The notes beneath the pieces are model-generated. The model saw nothing but the letters and a program-made list of their open reading frames with translations. It was not told the origin of the DNA and ran no database searches. The translations under genes and the position numbers were made by a program. A DNA stretch of 64,000 nucleotides. It comes from Ruegeria sp. PrR005 (GTDB taxonomy: Bacteria > Pseudomonadota > Alphaproteobacteria > Rhodobacterales > Rhodobacteraceae). The DNA lies in the NCBI RefSeq assembly GCF_010500245.1, contig NZ_JAAGOX010000032.1, forward strand, positions 1 to 64,000. The letters are read 5' to 3'. Below are positions 44,517 to 54,064 of the stretch, in pieces. Each line of letters begins with the position of its first letter. Within the stretch, counting starts at the first letter, position 1.

Positions 44517-45346
44517 CTGAGGGCGGCCGCCCGGGTTGCCGCGTCGACAACGGGGCGTTCGCCGAACCAGCGTTCGAACCCGGGAACCGCCTGGTGCAGT
44601 AACATGCCAAGCCCGTCCACCGTGGTGCACCCCATCTCTTCGGCAGTCGCCAGCAGGCGGGTCTTGAGCGGGGTATAGACCAGATCGGTCACAACGGCGT
44701 CGCGACGCAACCCATCCAGCGGAACCCGCAACTCGGGTTTGCCAATCATGCCAAGCGAGGTGGTGTTGACCACCAGACGCGCGTCTTCGACGACGTTTCC
44801 GGCCTGCACCCAATCGGTCACGGTAACGCGCTGGCCAAAATCGTCGCGCAGCTTTTCGGCGCGGGGCCGGGTGCGGTTTGTGACGATGATCTCGGGCACG
44901 CCAGCCTCGGCCAGGGCGGTAATGACCGCACGGGCCGCGCCGCCAGCGCCGAACACCACGGCCGGGCCTGATTTCGGATCCCAATCGGGTGCACCGCTGC
45001 GCAGGTTTTCCATGAATCCGTAGCCGTCGGTATTGTCGCCCAGAATACGGCCATCCTCGCGAAAGGTGAGCGTGTTCACCGCGCCGATCAGGGTGGCCCG
45101 GTCGGTAATCTGATCGACTGCGGACATCACCGCCTCTTTATGTGGAATGGTGACGTTGACGCCGACAAACCCGGCCTTGGGCAGGGTGCGGATCACCTGC
45201 ACCAGATCCTGCGGGGCGACATCCATCGGGATGTAATGCCCGTTGATCCCGTAGGTCTTGAGCCAATGGCCATGCAGGCGGGGCGATTTCGAATGCGCGA
45301 TCGGGTGCCCGATCACCCCGGCCAGTGGAATTCGGCTGTCCGTCAT
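44513..45346 (-). CDS. aroE: Shikimate dehydrogenase
   Basis: AroE reduces 3-dehydroshikimate to shikimate with NADPH in aromatic amino-acid synthesis. The 277-residue protein has the substrate loop AHSKSPRLH (about residues 17-25), the catalytic lysine in NVTIPHKEAV (about 60-69), the GDNTDGYGF segment and the NADP-binding GAGGAARAV (about 132). Its start overlaps the maf stop by 4 bp. Confidence 0.95.
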   Translation of the reverse strand: MTDSRIPLAGVIGHPIAHSKSPRLHGHWLKTYGINGHYIPMDVAPQDLVQVIRTLPKAGFVGVNVTIPHKEAVMSAVDQITDRATLIGAVNTLTFREDGRILGDNTDGYGFMENLRSGAPDWDPKSGPAVVFGAGGAARAVITALAEAGVPEIIVTNRTRPRAEKLRDDFGQRVTVTDWVQAGNVVEDARLVVNTTSLGMIGKPELRVPLDGLRRDAVVTDLVYTPLKTRLLATAEEMGCTTVDGLGMLLHQAVPGFERWFGERPVVDAATRAAALR

Positions 45347-45942
45347 GTTTCTATCACCCCGCGCATCGCCAGAAAGTTGAGTAGTTCCAACATGGGCATA
45401 CCCAAAACGTTAAAATAGTCCCCGTCAATGGTGGTGAAAAGCCGAACACCTTCTTCCTCGAGCTTATAGGCGCCGACCGCGTGGCGGATGCTCTCCCAGT
45501 TGCGGTTAACGTATCCCGACAGATAGGCGTCGGACATCTCTCGCATCCTGAGCCGCACCTGTCCCACATGGCGCCAGATCGGCTGGCCATCCTGACAGAT
45601 CACCGCCGCCGACAGCAGCATGTGGCGCTGGCCGCGCATCTCTTTGAGTTGCGCCAGCGCGGTGTCCGGGCTGTCGGGCTTGGACAGCATCCTGCCCTGA
45701 AAGTCGAGCACCTGATCGCAGCCGATCACCATGGCGCCGGGATTCTTGTCGCTGACCTTGCGCGCCTTGAGCTCGGCCAGAGCGTCGGCGATGTCGCGCG
45801 GCGGCGCGCTCTCGGCCACAAGCGCGGATTTTACGGTTTCTTCATCAACACGCGGCACGATCCTGGTAAATGGAATGGCCGCGTTTTCCAGCAGCCTGGC
45901 CCGGATTTCGGAACCGGATGCAAGGATCAAGGGGACAGTCAT
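45343..45942 (-). CDS. maf: Maf-family nucleotide pyrophosphatase
   Basis: Maf-like proteins hydrolyse modified or canonical nucleoside triphosphates and are linked to septum control. The 199-residue protein has the start LILASGSEIRARLLENA, the conserved VDEETVK and VIGCDQVLDFQG motifs, and a YKLEEEGVRLFTTIDGD segment. ATG at 45942 is used; the frame upstream to 46671 crosses the putative origin and has no coding signal. It is the first gene left of the origin. Confidence 0.9.
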   Translation of the reverse strand: MTVPLILASGSEIRARLLENAAIPFTRIVPRVDEETVKSALVAESAPPRDIADALAELKARKVSDKNPGAMVIGCDQVLDFQGRMLSKPDSPDTALAQLKEMRGQRHMLLSAAVICQDGQPIWRHVGQVRLRMREMSDAYLSGYVNRNWESIRHAVGAYKLEEEGVRLFTTIDGDYFNVLGMPMLELLNFLAMRGVIET

Positions 45943-46353
45943 GTGGAAAACCCCGTGGGCAAGGCGTTGATTTGGCTTGCAAGGGTTTTCATTCTTTTCG
46001 GCTTGACACGCAACCCCGGGGAAAACGCGTGTTTCCCGGGGGAGTCGCCCGACTTCCGTCCTTTTGGGGTAAGGATAACCCGTGCCGGCGGGAGAAAACG
46101 GGTTTTCCCGGTAAAGACCTCGGCCGCCCTTGGATTGTCCACTCAGGTGATCAAGGTTTAACCTTTTGTTTAATAACACTATATTACAAGATTTCCACAT
46201 CCGTGGATCAATCTGACCCGAGTTGTTCAGGCTGGGGAAAAACCCGGGATGACAAAATAATCCACGGGGTTCGTCATGCCTACAAAACCTACATCCTTTC
46301 TTCTCTTCTATATTTATGATTAGACCCGACCCGGCGTATCGGAGCGAGACAAG
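45942..46353. other. Candidate chromosomal replication origin (oriC)
   Basis: This 0.41-kb gap separates maf (leftward) from hemJ (rightward). It contains five DnaA-box-like 9-mers against TTATCCACA: TTTTCCACA (45942-45950, minus, one mismatch, overlapping the maf start), TTGTCCACT (46135-46143), ATTTCCACA (46191-46199), TGATCCACG (46202-46210, minus) and TAATCCACG (46258-46266), the last four with two mismatches. A very AT-rich block at 46153-46194, with the near-palindrome AAGGTT-T-AACCTT, could be the unwinding element; another AT-rich block is at about 46299-46322. In other alphaproteobacteria oriC lies in this neighbourhood. Function is inferred. Confidence 0.65.
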
Positions 46354-46803
46354 ATGGAAGACCTGCTGTTCGTGATCTATCCTTGGGTCAAGTCCCTGCA
46401 CATCATGGCGGTGATCAGCTGGATGGCCGGATTGTTCTATCTGCCCAGGCTCTTTGTGTATCATGTCGAAAAGGCAGAGAAGGTGCAGGACGCCTCGGCG
46501 ATCTTTCAGGAAATGGAAGAAAAGCTGATCCGGGTGATCATGCGCCCGGCAATGGTGGTGTCCTGGGTGTGCGGCCTGCTGATGGTACTGACGCCAGGGA
46601 TCGTCGACTGGACCGAGATCTGGCCCTGGGCCAAGGGCGCGTCGGTAATCGGCATGACCTGGTTCCATCATTGGCTGGCCCTGCGCCGCAAGGATTTCCT
46701 GGAAGGCCGCAACCAGTTGACCGGGCGCCAGTACCGGATGATGAACGAGGTTCCGACGCTGCTGATGGTGGTGATCGTGCTGGCGGTGATCCTAAAGTTC
46801 TGA
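46354..46803 (+). CDS. hemJ: Protoporphyrinogen IX oxidase HemJ
   Basis: HemJ oxidises protoporphyrinogen IX to protoporphyrin IX, the penultimate haem step, in most alphaproteobacteria. The 149-residue protein has four membrane helices, the conserved histidine and arginine region KSLHIMAVISWMAGLFYLPRLFVYH (about residues 14-38, the key residues being His and Arg), and a second conserved stretch WFHHWLALRR (about 103-112). It is the first gene right of the putative origin. GGAGCGAGACAAG precedes the start. Confidence 0.92.
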   Translation: MEDLLFVIYPWVKSLHIMAVISWMAGLFYLPRLFVYHVEKAEKVQDASAIFQEMEEKLIRVIMRPAMVVSWVCGLLMVLTPGIVDWTEIWPWAKGASVIGMTWFHHWLALRRKDFLEGRNQLTGRQYRMMNEVPTLLMVVIVLAVILKF

Positions 46804-46810
46804 TCCCCCT

Positions 46811-46839
46811 TTGACTCTGCCCGCCAGCGGCCTTATCTA
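46811..46839 (+). promoter_or_regulatory. Candidate promoter of rho
   Basis: TTGACT (46811-46816) and TATCTA (46834-46839) are separated by exactly 17 bp, a strong sigma-70-type match. They lie just after the hemJ stop and leave an untranslated leader of about 80 nt before rho. In other bacteria the rho leader hosts autoregulation by Rho itself; whether this occurs here is not known. Confidence 0.7.
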
Positions 46840-46927
46840 GGCCACAAGCGCCCGTCCGGGCAGCCGTGCAATTCCCGATGCCAATTCCGTTTGAGCCGCT
46901 TCTGCAAGCGGCAGAGGACCGTATACG

Positions 46928-48199
46928 ATGACGATCGAATCCCTGAATCTTGCCGACCTCAAAGCCAAGAGCCCCAAGGACCTGCTGGCCATGGCCGAGG
47001 ATCTGGAGATCGAGAACGCCTCGACCATGCGCAAGGGCGAGATGATGTTCCAGATCCTGCGCGAACGCGCCGACGAGGGCTGGACCATCGGTGGCGACGG
47101 CGTGCTGGAAGTGTTGCAGGACGGGTTCGGGTTTCTGCGCTCGCCCGAGGCGAACTATCTGCCGGGTCCGGACGACATCTATGTCTCGCCCGACATGATC
47201 CGCCAGTATTCGCTGCGCACCGGTGACACGGTCGAGGGAGAGATCAAGGCGCCCGACGACAACGAGCGCTATTTCGCCCTGACCAATGTCACCAAGATCA
47301 ACTTTGAAGATCCTGAAAAGGCGCGGCACAAGATCGCCTTTGATAACCTGACGCCGCTTTATCCCGATGAACGGCTGAAGATGGAGATCGAGGATCCGAC
47401 CATCAAGGACCGGTCGGCCCGGGTGATCGACCTGGTTGCGCCGATCGGCAAGGGCCAGCGTTCGTTGATCGTGGCGCCGCCGCGGACGGGTAAGACGGTG
47501 ATCTTGCAGAACATCGCCCACTCGATCGAGAAGAACCACCCCGAGTGCTATCTGATCGTTCTGCTGATCGACGAACGCCCCGAGGAAGTCACCGATATGC
47601 AGCGTTCGGTCAAGGGCGAGGTGGTGTCCTCGACCTTTGACGAGCCGGCCGCGCGTCACGTGGCGGTGTCGGAAATGGTGATCGAAAAGGCCAAGCGTCT
47701 GGTCGAACATAAACGAGATGTTGTTATCCTACTCGACTCGATCACAAGACTTGGTAGGGCCTTCAACACCGTGGTGCCGTCCTCGGGCAAGGTGCTGACC
47801 GGTGGTGTGGATGCAAACGCGCTGCAACGGCCCAAGCGGTTCTTTGGTGCGGCGCGGAACATCGAAGAGGGCGGTTCGCTGACCATCATTGCCACCGCGC
47901 TGATCGACACCGGCAGCCGGATGGACGAAGTGATCTTTGAAGAATTCAAAGGTACCGGTAACTCGGAACTGGTTCTGGACCGCAAGATTGCCGACAAGCG
48001 CGTGTTCCCGGCTATCGACATCCTCAAGTCCGGTACCCGGAAAGAGGATCTGTTGGTCGAGAAGAGCGATCTGCAAAAGACCTTTGTTCTGCGCCGTATC
48101 CTGAACCCGATGGGCACCACCGACGCCATCGAGTTCCTGCTGTCGAAGCTGAAACAGACCAAGACCAACGGCGAATTCTTCGATTCAATGAACACCTGA
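46928..48199 (+). CDS. rho: Transcription termination factor Rho
   Basis: Rho is the hexameric RNA helicase that ends transcription at C-rich sites. The 423-residue protein has the N-terminal Rho domain ([14 protein letters not shown]), the cold-shock-like RNA-binding domain ([24 protein letters not shown], about residues 62-85), Walker A APPRTGKT (about 180), the Q-loop and R-loop [11 protein letters not shown], and the C-terminal DAIEFL segment. Confidence 0.98.
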   Translation: MTIESLNLADLKAKSPKDLLAMAEDLEIENASTMRKGEMMFQILRERADEGWTIGGDGVLEVLQDGFGFLRSPEANYLPGPDDIYVSPDMIRQYSLRTGDTVEGEIKAPDDNERYFALTNVTKINFEDPEKARHKIAFDNLTPLYPDERLKMEIEDPTIKDRSARVIDLVAPIGKGQRSLIVAPPRTGKTVILQNIAHSIEKNHPECYLIVLLIDERPEEVTDMQRSVKGEVVSSTFDEPAARHVAVSEMVIEKAKRLVEHKRDVVILLDSITRLGRAFNTVVPSSGKVLTGGVDANALQRPKRFFGAARNIEEGGSLTIIATALIDTGSRMDEVIFEEFKGTGNSELVLDRKIADKRVFPAIDILKSGTRKEDLLVEKSDLQKTFVLRRILNPMGTTDAIEFLLSKLKQTKTNGEFFDSMNT

Positions 48200-48229
48200 T
48201 CCGGGTCGGTCCGGGGCAAGGGGCTTGGG

Positions 48230-49516
48230 ATGGACACGATTTTTGCCATGGCTACGGCACAGGGAAAGGCCGGCGTGGCGGTTATCCGCCTGTCCGGGCT
48301 AAACGCGCATGCGGCCGCCGAAAGACTGACAGGATCACCTGTGCCAGCGCGCGGTATGCTGGTGCGGACGCTGTACGGTGGTGATGGTGCGCGGCTGGAC
48401 GATGGCGTTGTCCTGAGTTTCTCGGGTCCAGCCAGTTTCACCGGCGAAGACGTTGTCGAGTTTCAGATTCATGGCAGCCTTGCCACGACCGAGGCGATAT
48501 TGCGCCGACTTGCGGAACTGGACGGTTTGCGCCTGGCAGAACCCGGAGAGTTCACCCGGCGTGCGCTGGAAAACGGCAAACTCGATTTGGCCCAGGTCGA
48601 AGGTCTGGCCGATCTGATCGACGCGGAGACCGAAGCGCAACGCAAGCAGGCACAGGCGGTTCTGGCCGGGGCCTTGGGGCAGGTGGCCGAAGAATGGCGG
48701 CGCAAGCTGATCCGGGCGGCCGCCTTGCTGGAGGCAGTCATCGACTTTGCCGATGAAGAAGTGCCGACAGATGTGACGCCCGAGGTGCAAGGATTGCTGG
48801 GTGAGGTGCGTGCGCAACTGGCGCACCAGATCTCTGGGGTGCGCATCGCTGAACGGATCCGAACCGGATTCGAGGTCGCCATTGTCGGGCCGCCGAACGC
48901 CGGAAAATCCACGTTGTTGAACATGCTCGCCGGGCGCGAGGCGGCCTTGACCTCGGAGATTGCCGGGACGACCCGGGATGTTATCGAAGTCCGGATGGAT
49001 CTGGGCGGGTTGCCGGTTACATTGCTTGATACGGCCGGTTTGCGCGATACTGGCGATGTGGTCGAGGGAATGGGGATTGCCTTGGCGCGGCGCCGGGCGG
49101 AAAGCGCGGACCTGCGGGTGTTCCTGACCGATGATCTGGCGGCCACCGGGATTCCCATGCGCGATGGCGATATCCACGTTCTGCCGAAGGCTGATCAACG
49201 GGATACGGTTGATGGCGCTGTATCCGGGGTAACGGGGCAGGGCATCGATGTATTGGTGGACCGGATCGGGCAAGTGTTGAAAACACGCTCGGCCAGTGCG
49301 GGAATCGCCACCCGGGAACGGCACCGCCAGGCCATGCTGAAAGCCGATGACGCATTGACCCACGCCGAAGGTATTTTAGATTCGGGCCCGGAAATGTACG
49401 ATATAGCAGCCGAAGAACTGCGCACGGCGATCCGGGCCCTTGAATCCCTGGTTGGGCGGATCGATGTTGAAAACCTGTTGGATGAGATCTTTGCGTCCTT
49501 CTGTCTGGGAAAGTGA
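48230..49516 (+). CDS. mnmE: tRNA modification GTPase MnmE
   Basis: MnmE, with MnmG, installs the 5-carboxymethylaminomethyl group on wobble uridine of certain tRNAs. The 428-residue protein has the N-terminal folate-binding domain ([23 protein letters not shown], residues 1-23, the TAxG-type motif), helical domain, G domain with GPPNAGKST (about 223) and [15 protein letters not shown] (about 264), and the conserved C-terminal FCLGK with its functional cysteine. It is 12 bp from mnmG. Confidence 0.97.
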   Translation: MDTIFAMATAQGKAGVAVIRLSGLNAHAAAERLTGSPVPARGMLVRTLYGGDGARLDDGVVLSFSGPASFTGEDVVEFQIHGSLATTEAILRRLAELDGLRLAEPGEFTRRALENGKLDLAQVEGLADLIDAETEAQRKQAQAVLAGALGQVAEEWRRKLIRAAALLEAVIDFADEEVPTDVTPEVQGLLGEVRAQLAHQISGVRIAERIRTGFEVAIVGPPNAGKSTLLNMLAGREAALTSEIAGTTRDVIEVRMDLGGLPVTLLDTAGLRDTGDVVEGMGIALARRRAESADLRVFLTDDLAATGIPMRDGDIHVLPKADQRDTVDGAVSGVTGQGIDVLVDRIGQVLKTRSASAGIATRERHRQAMLKADDALTHAEGILDSGPEMYDIAAEELRTAIRALESLVGRIDVENLLDEIFASFCLGK

Positions 49517-49520
49517 GGAG

Positions 49521-49536
49521 TGTTTCACGTGAAACA
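49521..49536 (+). promoter_or_regulatory. parS centromere site 1
   Basis: The perfect 16-bp palindrome TGTTTCACGTGAAACA lies across the mnmG start region. It matches the bacterial parS consensus bound by ParB, which nucleates chromosome segregation. It is 3.2 kb from the putative oriC and 2.5 kb from parA. Confidence 0.96.
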
Positions 49537-51397
49537 TTCGGAGTTTGACGTCATTGTAATTGGCGCCGGTCATGCCGGTGCCGAGGCCGCTCATGCGGCT
49601 GCCCGGATGGGTGTCCGCACGGCCCTTGTCACCCTGTCAGAGCGGGACATCGGCGTGATGTCCTGTAACCCTGCCATCGGCGGGCTAGGCAAAGGCCATC
49701 TGGTCCGCGAGATCGACGCGATGGACGGCGTCATGGGCCGCGTTGCCGACAAAGCCGGTATCCAGTTTCGCTTGCTGAATCGTCGTAAGGGACCGGCCGT
49801 GCAAGGGCCACGGGCGCAGGCAGATCGGGCGTTGTATCGCGCAGCTATGCTTGCGGAAACGCGAAGCCGTCAGGGGCTGACCGTTGTCGAGGGAGAGGTT
49901 GTCGATTTCTTGATGCAAGGAAACGTGGTTTCCGGGGTCGTCTTGAAGGATGGCTCGGAACTGCGATCCCAGGCGGTCATCCTGACATCGGGCACTTTCC
50001 TGCGCGGTGTCATTCATATCGGTGACGTTTCCCGTCCGGGTGGTCGAATGGGCGATCGCCCGTCGGTGAGGCTTGCTGAACGTCTGGATGGTTTTGGCTT
50101 GCCGATGGGGCGCCTGAAAACCGGCACTCCACCACGCCTGGATGGTCGAACGATCAACTGGGAAGTGCTGGAACGGCAGGACGGCGATGAAGATCCGGTT
50201 CTGTTTTCCTTCCTGTCCAGGTCGGTTTACGCGCGGCAGATCTCCTGCGGGATCACACACACAAACTTGCGAACGCATGAGATTATCGAGAAGAACCTGA
50301 ATCGATCCGCCATGTATGGCGGCCATATCGAAGGGCTCGGGCCGCGATATTGCCCCTCGATCGAGGACAAGGTTGTTCGCTTCTCCGACAAGGACTCGCA
50401 CCAGGTGTTCCTGGAACCCGAGGGGTTGGAGGATCACACGGTCTATCCAAACGGGATTTCCACGTCGCTACCGGTAGATGTTCAAGAAGCCTATGTGCGT
50501 TCGATATATGGGTTGGAGGAAGTCCAAATCCTTCAGCCTGGCTATGCCATCGAATACGATTACGTCGATCCCCGTGCCTTGACGTCGCAATTGGCGCTGC
50601 CCGGGGTTCCGGGCCTGTATCTGGCCGGGCAGATCAACGGCACCACGGGCTACGAGGAAGCTGCGGCGCAAGGGTTGGTTGCGGGGCTGAATGCGGCATG
50701 CCGTGTTCTTGATCGCGATCCGGTTAAGTTCAGCCGCGGCAACAGTTATATCGGGGTGATGATCGACGATCTCACCACGCGAGGCGTAACTGAACCCTAT
50801 CGGATGTTTACCTCCCGCGCCGAGTTCCGGCTTTCGCTGAGGGCGGATAACGCCGATCAGCGACTGACAACCATGGGAATCGAACTTGGGTGTGTTGGCG
50901 CAGAAAGGGTAGGGTCCTTTCTCGAAAAGGCGGACAAGCTGACTGCGGCTAAATCGGTCCTGGAGGGGTCGAGCTTTACCCCAAAAGAAATCCTCGCCGC
51001 AGGGATCGCGATAAACCAGGATGGAGCCCGTCGTTCCGGGCTTCAAGTCCTGGCATTTCCGAATGCCTCGTTTGAAAACGTCGTTCAGCTGATCCCTGAA
51101 CTACAGGAAACGGACGACGAAATTCGGCAACAAGTCGAACGGGATGCTTTGTACGCGAACTACATCGTGCGACAGGAGCGCGACGTAGAGGCAATGAAGC
51201 GGGATGAGTCTTTTGTGATCCCGTTCGACTTCGATTTTCACGCACTGGATGGGCTTTCAAACGAGTTGAAACTAAAGCTGAGCAAGGCACGCCCTGAGAA
51301 TGTTGGTCAGGCCGCGCGTGTGGATGGGGTAACGCCTGCGGCGCTGGCCCTGATCCTTGCGCGGTTGCGGCGTGAGGCAAAGGCGCGATCTGCATGA
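49529..51397 (+). CDS. mnmG: tRNA wobble-uridine modification enzyme MnmG
   Basis: MnmG is the FAD-dependent partner of MnmE. The product has the FAD-binding [21 protein letters not shown] segment, the [13 protein letters not shown] motif, the [13 protein letters not shown] segment and the C-terminal helical domain ending [10 protein letters not shown] chose the GTG at 49529 because GAGGAG lies 8 bases upstream. A GTG at 49520 would add Phe-His-Val-type residues encoded by the parS site itself, but would have almost no space after its ribosome-binding site. Many genomes annotate the longer form. rsmG overlaps its stop by 4 bp. Confidence 0.95.
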   Translation: MKHSEFDVIVIGAGHAGAEAAHAAARMGVRTALVTLSERDIGVMSCNPAIGGLGKGHLVREIDAMDGVMGRVADKAGIQFRLLNRRKGPAVQGPRAQADRALYRAAMLAETRSRQGLTVVEGEVVDFLMQGNVVSGVVLKDGSELRSQAVILTSGTFLRGVIHIGDVSRPGGRMGDRPSVRLAERLDGFGLPMGRLKTGTPPRLDGRTINWEVLERQDGDEDPVLFSFLSRSVYARQISCGITHTNLRTHEIIEKNLNRSAMYGGHIEGLGPRYCPSIEDKVVRFSDKDSHQVFLEPEGLEDHTVYPNGISTSLPVDVQEAYVRSIYGLEEVQILQPGYAIEYDYVDPRALTSQLALPGVPGLYLAGQINGTTGYEEAAAQGLVAGLNAACRVLDRDPVKFSRGNSYIGVMIDDLTTRGVTEPYRMFTSRAEFRLSLRADNADQRLTTMGIELGCVGAERVGSFLEKADKLTAAKSVLEGSSFTPKEILAAGIAINQDGARRSGLQVLAFPNASFENVVQLIPELQETDDEIRQQVERDALYANYIVRQERDVEAMKRDESFVIPFDFDFHALDGLSNELKLKLSKARPENVGQAARVDGVTPAALALILARLRREAKARSA

Positions 51398-52011
51398 ATG
51401 GCGAGGCAGATCGGCAGAGATTTGATGTTTCACGTGAAACATTTGATCGGCTGACGCATTACGTGGAACTGGTCCGCAAGTGGAACCCAAGGATCAATTT
51501 GGTGTCCCGACGAAGCCTAGAGGAAATTTGGGACAGGCACATCGCCGATTCCATTCAGGTTTTTGATCTCGTGGAAACGGTAGACAAATGGGTGGACCTG
51601 GGCAGCGGCGGCGGCTTTCCCGGAATGGTTTGCGCAATCCTGGCGCGCGAAAAGATGCCATCGACCCATTTTGTCTGCATTGAAAGCGATCAGAGAAAGG
51701 CCGCGTTCCTGAGAACCGTGGCCAGAGAATGCGATACGCACTGTCAGGTTATCGCGCAGCGGATCGAACAGGTGGCACCGCAAGAGGCCGATATCCTCTC
51801 AGCCCGGGCGCTGACGGATCTGACCGGGCTGCTGGGCTTTGCTGAAAGACATTTGAAAACAGGCGGAACCGCGCTGTTTCCCAAGGGGGAAGCCTGGAAA
51901 AAAGAGGTGGAGGACGCGCGGAAGCAATGGAAATTCGACCTCGTTCCCGCTACTAGTTTGACTGAGCCTCAAGCCGTTGTTTTGAAACTCAAAGGAATCG
52001 CGCGTGTCTGA
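51394..52011 (+). CDS. rsmG: 16S rRNA G527 N7-methyltransferase RsmG
   Basis: RsmG methylates N7 of G527 of 16S rRNA; loss gives low-level streptomycin resistance. The 205-residue protein has the motif [26 protein letters not shown] (about residues 29-54), the SAM-binding [16 protein letters not shown] (about 68-83) and [10 protein letters not shown] second parS lies within its first 16 codons and reads as FDVSRETFD. It overlaps mnmG by 4 bp and parA by 8 bp. Confidence 0.96.
   Translation: MNGEADRQRFDVSRETFDRLTHYVELVRKWNPRINLVSRRSLEEIWDRHIADSIQVFDLVETVDKWVDLGSGGGFPGMVCAILAREKMPSTHFVCIESDQRKAAFLRTVARECDTHCQVIAQRIEQVAPQEADILSARALTDLTGLLGFAERHLKTGGTALFPKGEAWKKEVEDARKQWKFDLVPATSLTEPQAVVLKLKGIARV
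51426..51441 (+). promoter_or_regulatory. parS centromere site 2
   Basis: A second perfect TGTTTCACGTGAAACA palindrome lies inside the rsmG coding sequence, 1.9 kb from the first and 0.56 kb before parA. It is read in a different frame from site 1, which shows that the DNA sequence, not the peptide, is the conserved element. Confidence 0.96.
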
Positions 52012-52807
52012 TCTTTCCCGTCCAACCGGCCCCCGGATCATCGCGGTTGCCAATCAAAAAGGCGGAGTCGGAAAAACAACGACAGCCATAAACCTGGCAG
52101 CGGCACTGGCCGAAACCGGCTTGCGTGTGCTTGTTGTGGATCTGGACCCGCAGGGCAATGCCTCGACCGGTCTGGGAATCGAAGATCGGGATGTCACCAC
52201 ATATGAACTGCTGGTCGATGATGCGCCTTTGAATGCTGTCATCCAGGAAACAAGCATTCCCGGTTTGTCCATCGTGCCGGCAACGGTAGATCTGAGCTCG
52301 GCCGATATTGAGCTGATGGCAAATGAAAAGCGCAGTTTCCTGTTGCACGATGCGTTGCGGCAGACCGCGATGGATTCGTTTGCCTGGGACTACATCCTGA
52401 TCGATTGCCCGCCGTCGCTGAACCTGTTGACGGTCAACGCAATGGTTGCCGCGCATTCCGTATTGGTTCCGTTGCAGAGCGAATTCTTTGCGCTGGAGGG
52501 ATTGTCGCAGCTGATGCTGACGATTCGAGAAGTGCGTCAGGCGGCAAATCCGGATCTGCGGATCGAAGGTGTTGTGTTGACTATGTATGACAAACGCAAC
52601 AACTTGTCCCAGCAGGTTGAAAAGGATGCCCGCGACAATCTGGGAGAACTGGTGTTTGAAACCCGGATTCCGCGAAATGTGCGGGTCAGCGAGGCGCCGT
52701 CCTTTGCCCTGCCGGTGCTGAGTTACGATCCCAATTCCCTGGGTGCGATTGCCTATCGGGACCTGGCGGCCGAGCTGCTGAAGAAACATAACAAGATCGC
52801 CGCCTGA
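52004..52807 (+). CDS. parA: Chromosome partitioning ATPase ParA
   Basis: ParA binds DNA non-specifically in its ATP form and drives movement of ParB-parS complexes. The 267-residue protein has the deviant Walker A KGGVGKTTTAINLAAAL (about residues 20-36), Walker A' LVVDLDPQGNAS, and the IDCPPSLNLLT switch (about 130). The GTG start at 52004 has AAAGGAA upstream and overlaps rsmG by 8 bp. parB follows after 20 bp. Confidence 0.97.
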   Translation: MSDLSRPTGPRIIAVANQKGGVGKTTTAINLAAALAETGLRVLVVDLDPQGNASTGLGIEDRDVTTYELLVDDAPLNAVIQETSIPGLSIVPATVDLSSADIELMANEKRSFLLHDALRQTAMDSFAWDYILIDCPPSLNLLTVNAMVAAHSVLVPLQSEFFALEGLSQLMLTIREVRQAANPDLRIEGVVLTMYDKRNNLSQQVEKDARDNLGELVFETRIPRNVRVSEAPSFALPVLSYDPNSLGAIAYRDLAAELLKKHNKIAA

Positions 52808-52827
52808 GCGGCAGAGAGGAGCGACGC

Positions 52828-53718
52828 ATGGTTTCGAACAAACCTCGGGGGTTGGGGCGTGGTTTGTCGGCTTTGATGGCCGATGTGACACAGTCGACGG
52901 AAGCCCAGGCCGCGGATGCGGCGCGACGCCCGGACCGGACGGTGCCAATCGAGAAACTGCGCGCAAACCCGAACCAGCCGCGGCGGACCTTTACTCAGGA
53001 CGCGCTGAACGAGCTGTCTGCTTCGATCAAGGAGAAGGGCATTCTTCAGCCGCTGATCGTGCGACCGGTGGATGGTGGCATGTACGAGATCGTCGCGGGT
53101 GAGCGGCGCTGGCGGGCGGCGCAACTGGCCCAGTTGCACGATGTACCGGTTCTGGTGCGGGAACTGGATGATACTGAAGTTCTGGAAATCGCGATCATCG
53201 AGAATATCCAGCGCGCCGATCTGAACGCTGTGGAAGAGGCCGCGGGCTATCGGCAGTTGATGGACAAGTTCGGTCATACACAAGAAAAACTGGCCGAGGC
53301 GTTGGGGAAGAGCCGGAGCCATATCGCGAACCTGTTGCGTTTGCTGTCCTTGCCGGATGATGTTCAGCAGATGGTGGTCGAAGGGAAATTGTCGGCGGGA
53401 CATGCCCGGGCCCTGATTACCAGCGAGAATCCGTCGGAATTGGCCAAGATCGTGGTACGCGATGGGTTGTCGGTACGGGCGACCGAAGCGCTGGTCAAGA
53501 AGCAGGGTGAGGGGGACAAGCCGGTGGCGACGGCACGTCCGAAATCCACTGGAGCGGACAAGGATGCCGATACCCGTGCATTGGAAAAGGACCTGTCGGC
53601 GATTCTGGCGATGAAGGTTACGATCAATCACAAGCCGGGCACCGAGTCCGGCCAGGTGATCCTGATGTACGAAAACCTTGATCAGTTGGACGATCTTTGC
53701 GCCAAACTCAGCCGTTAG
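52828..53718 (+). CDS. parB: Chromosome partitioning protein ParB
   Basis: ParB is the CTP-dependent clamp that loads at parS and spreads on flanking DNA. The 296-residue protein has the RGLGRGLSALM start, the NPNQPRRTF segment, the CTP-binding GERRWRAAQLA motif (about residues 91-101) and the ENIQRADLNAVEEA motif, then the helix-turn-helix KSRSHIANLLRLLSLP (about 162-177), and a C-terminal dimer domain. GAGAGGAG precedes the ATG. Confidence 0.97.
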   Translation: MVSNKPRGLGRGLSALMADVTQSTEAQAADAARRPDRTVPIEKLRANPNQPRRTFTQDALNELSASIKEKGILQPLIVRPVDGGMYEIVAGERRWRAAQLAQLHDVPVLVRELDDTEVLEIAIIENIQRADLNAVEEAAGYRQLMDKFGHTQEKLAEALGKSRSHIANLLRLLSLPDDVQQMVVEGKLSAGHARALITSENPSELAKIVVRDGLSVRATEALVKKQGEGDKPVATARPKSTGADKDADTRALEKDLSAILAMKVTINHKPGTESGQVILMYENLDQLDDLCAKLSR

Positions 53719-54061
53719 GGCGGGTCCAGATAAAGATCAGCACCCCACCCAGAACCACGGCCTGTATGGCCAGGACGTGGGAGGGAGCCGATAATAGAAT
53801 CGACAGACCGAAGACGGCGGCAATCGACAGGGTTGCCGCCTTTTTTGCACCCGGCCGGATGGCGCCGGATTGCTGCCAGTCCACGATCATCGGCCCAAAC
53901 AGGCGGTGGGTCAGCAGCCAGGTGTGCAAGCGTTCGGACGAGCGGGCAAAGAAAAACGCGGCGAGCAGAAGGAAGGGGACCGTGGGAAGGAGCGGCAGGA
54001 CAACGCCAATCAGGGCGAGGGCAACACAGACCAGTCCAAGAGCCGCCCAGATAAACTGCAT
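53708..54061 (-). CDS. DUF454/YbaN-family membrane protein
   Basis: The 117-residue protein has about three membrane segments. It shows the YbaN/DUF454 pattern: GVVLPLLPTVPFLLLAAFFFARSS (about residues 19-42), then WLLTHRLFGPMIVDWQQSGAI. Function is unknown. Its end overlaps the 3' end of parB by 11 bp on the opposite strand, and it lies 3 bp after hemW on the same strand. Confidence 0.88.
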   Translation of the reverse strand: MQFIWAALGLVCVALALIGVVLPLLPTVPFLLLAAFFFARSSERLHTWLLTHRLFGPMIVDWQQSGAIRPGAKKAATLSIAAVFGLSILLSAPSHVLAIQAVVLGGVLIFIWTRPNG

Positions 54062-54064
54062 TCT

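Noticed and set aside
46158-46173. CtrA-type TTAA-N-TTAA motif in the putative origin
   Set aside because: The spacing is 8 bases rather than the consensus 7, so it is not reported as a CtrA site.
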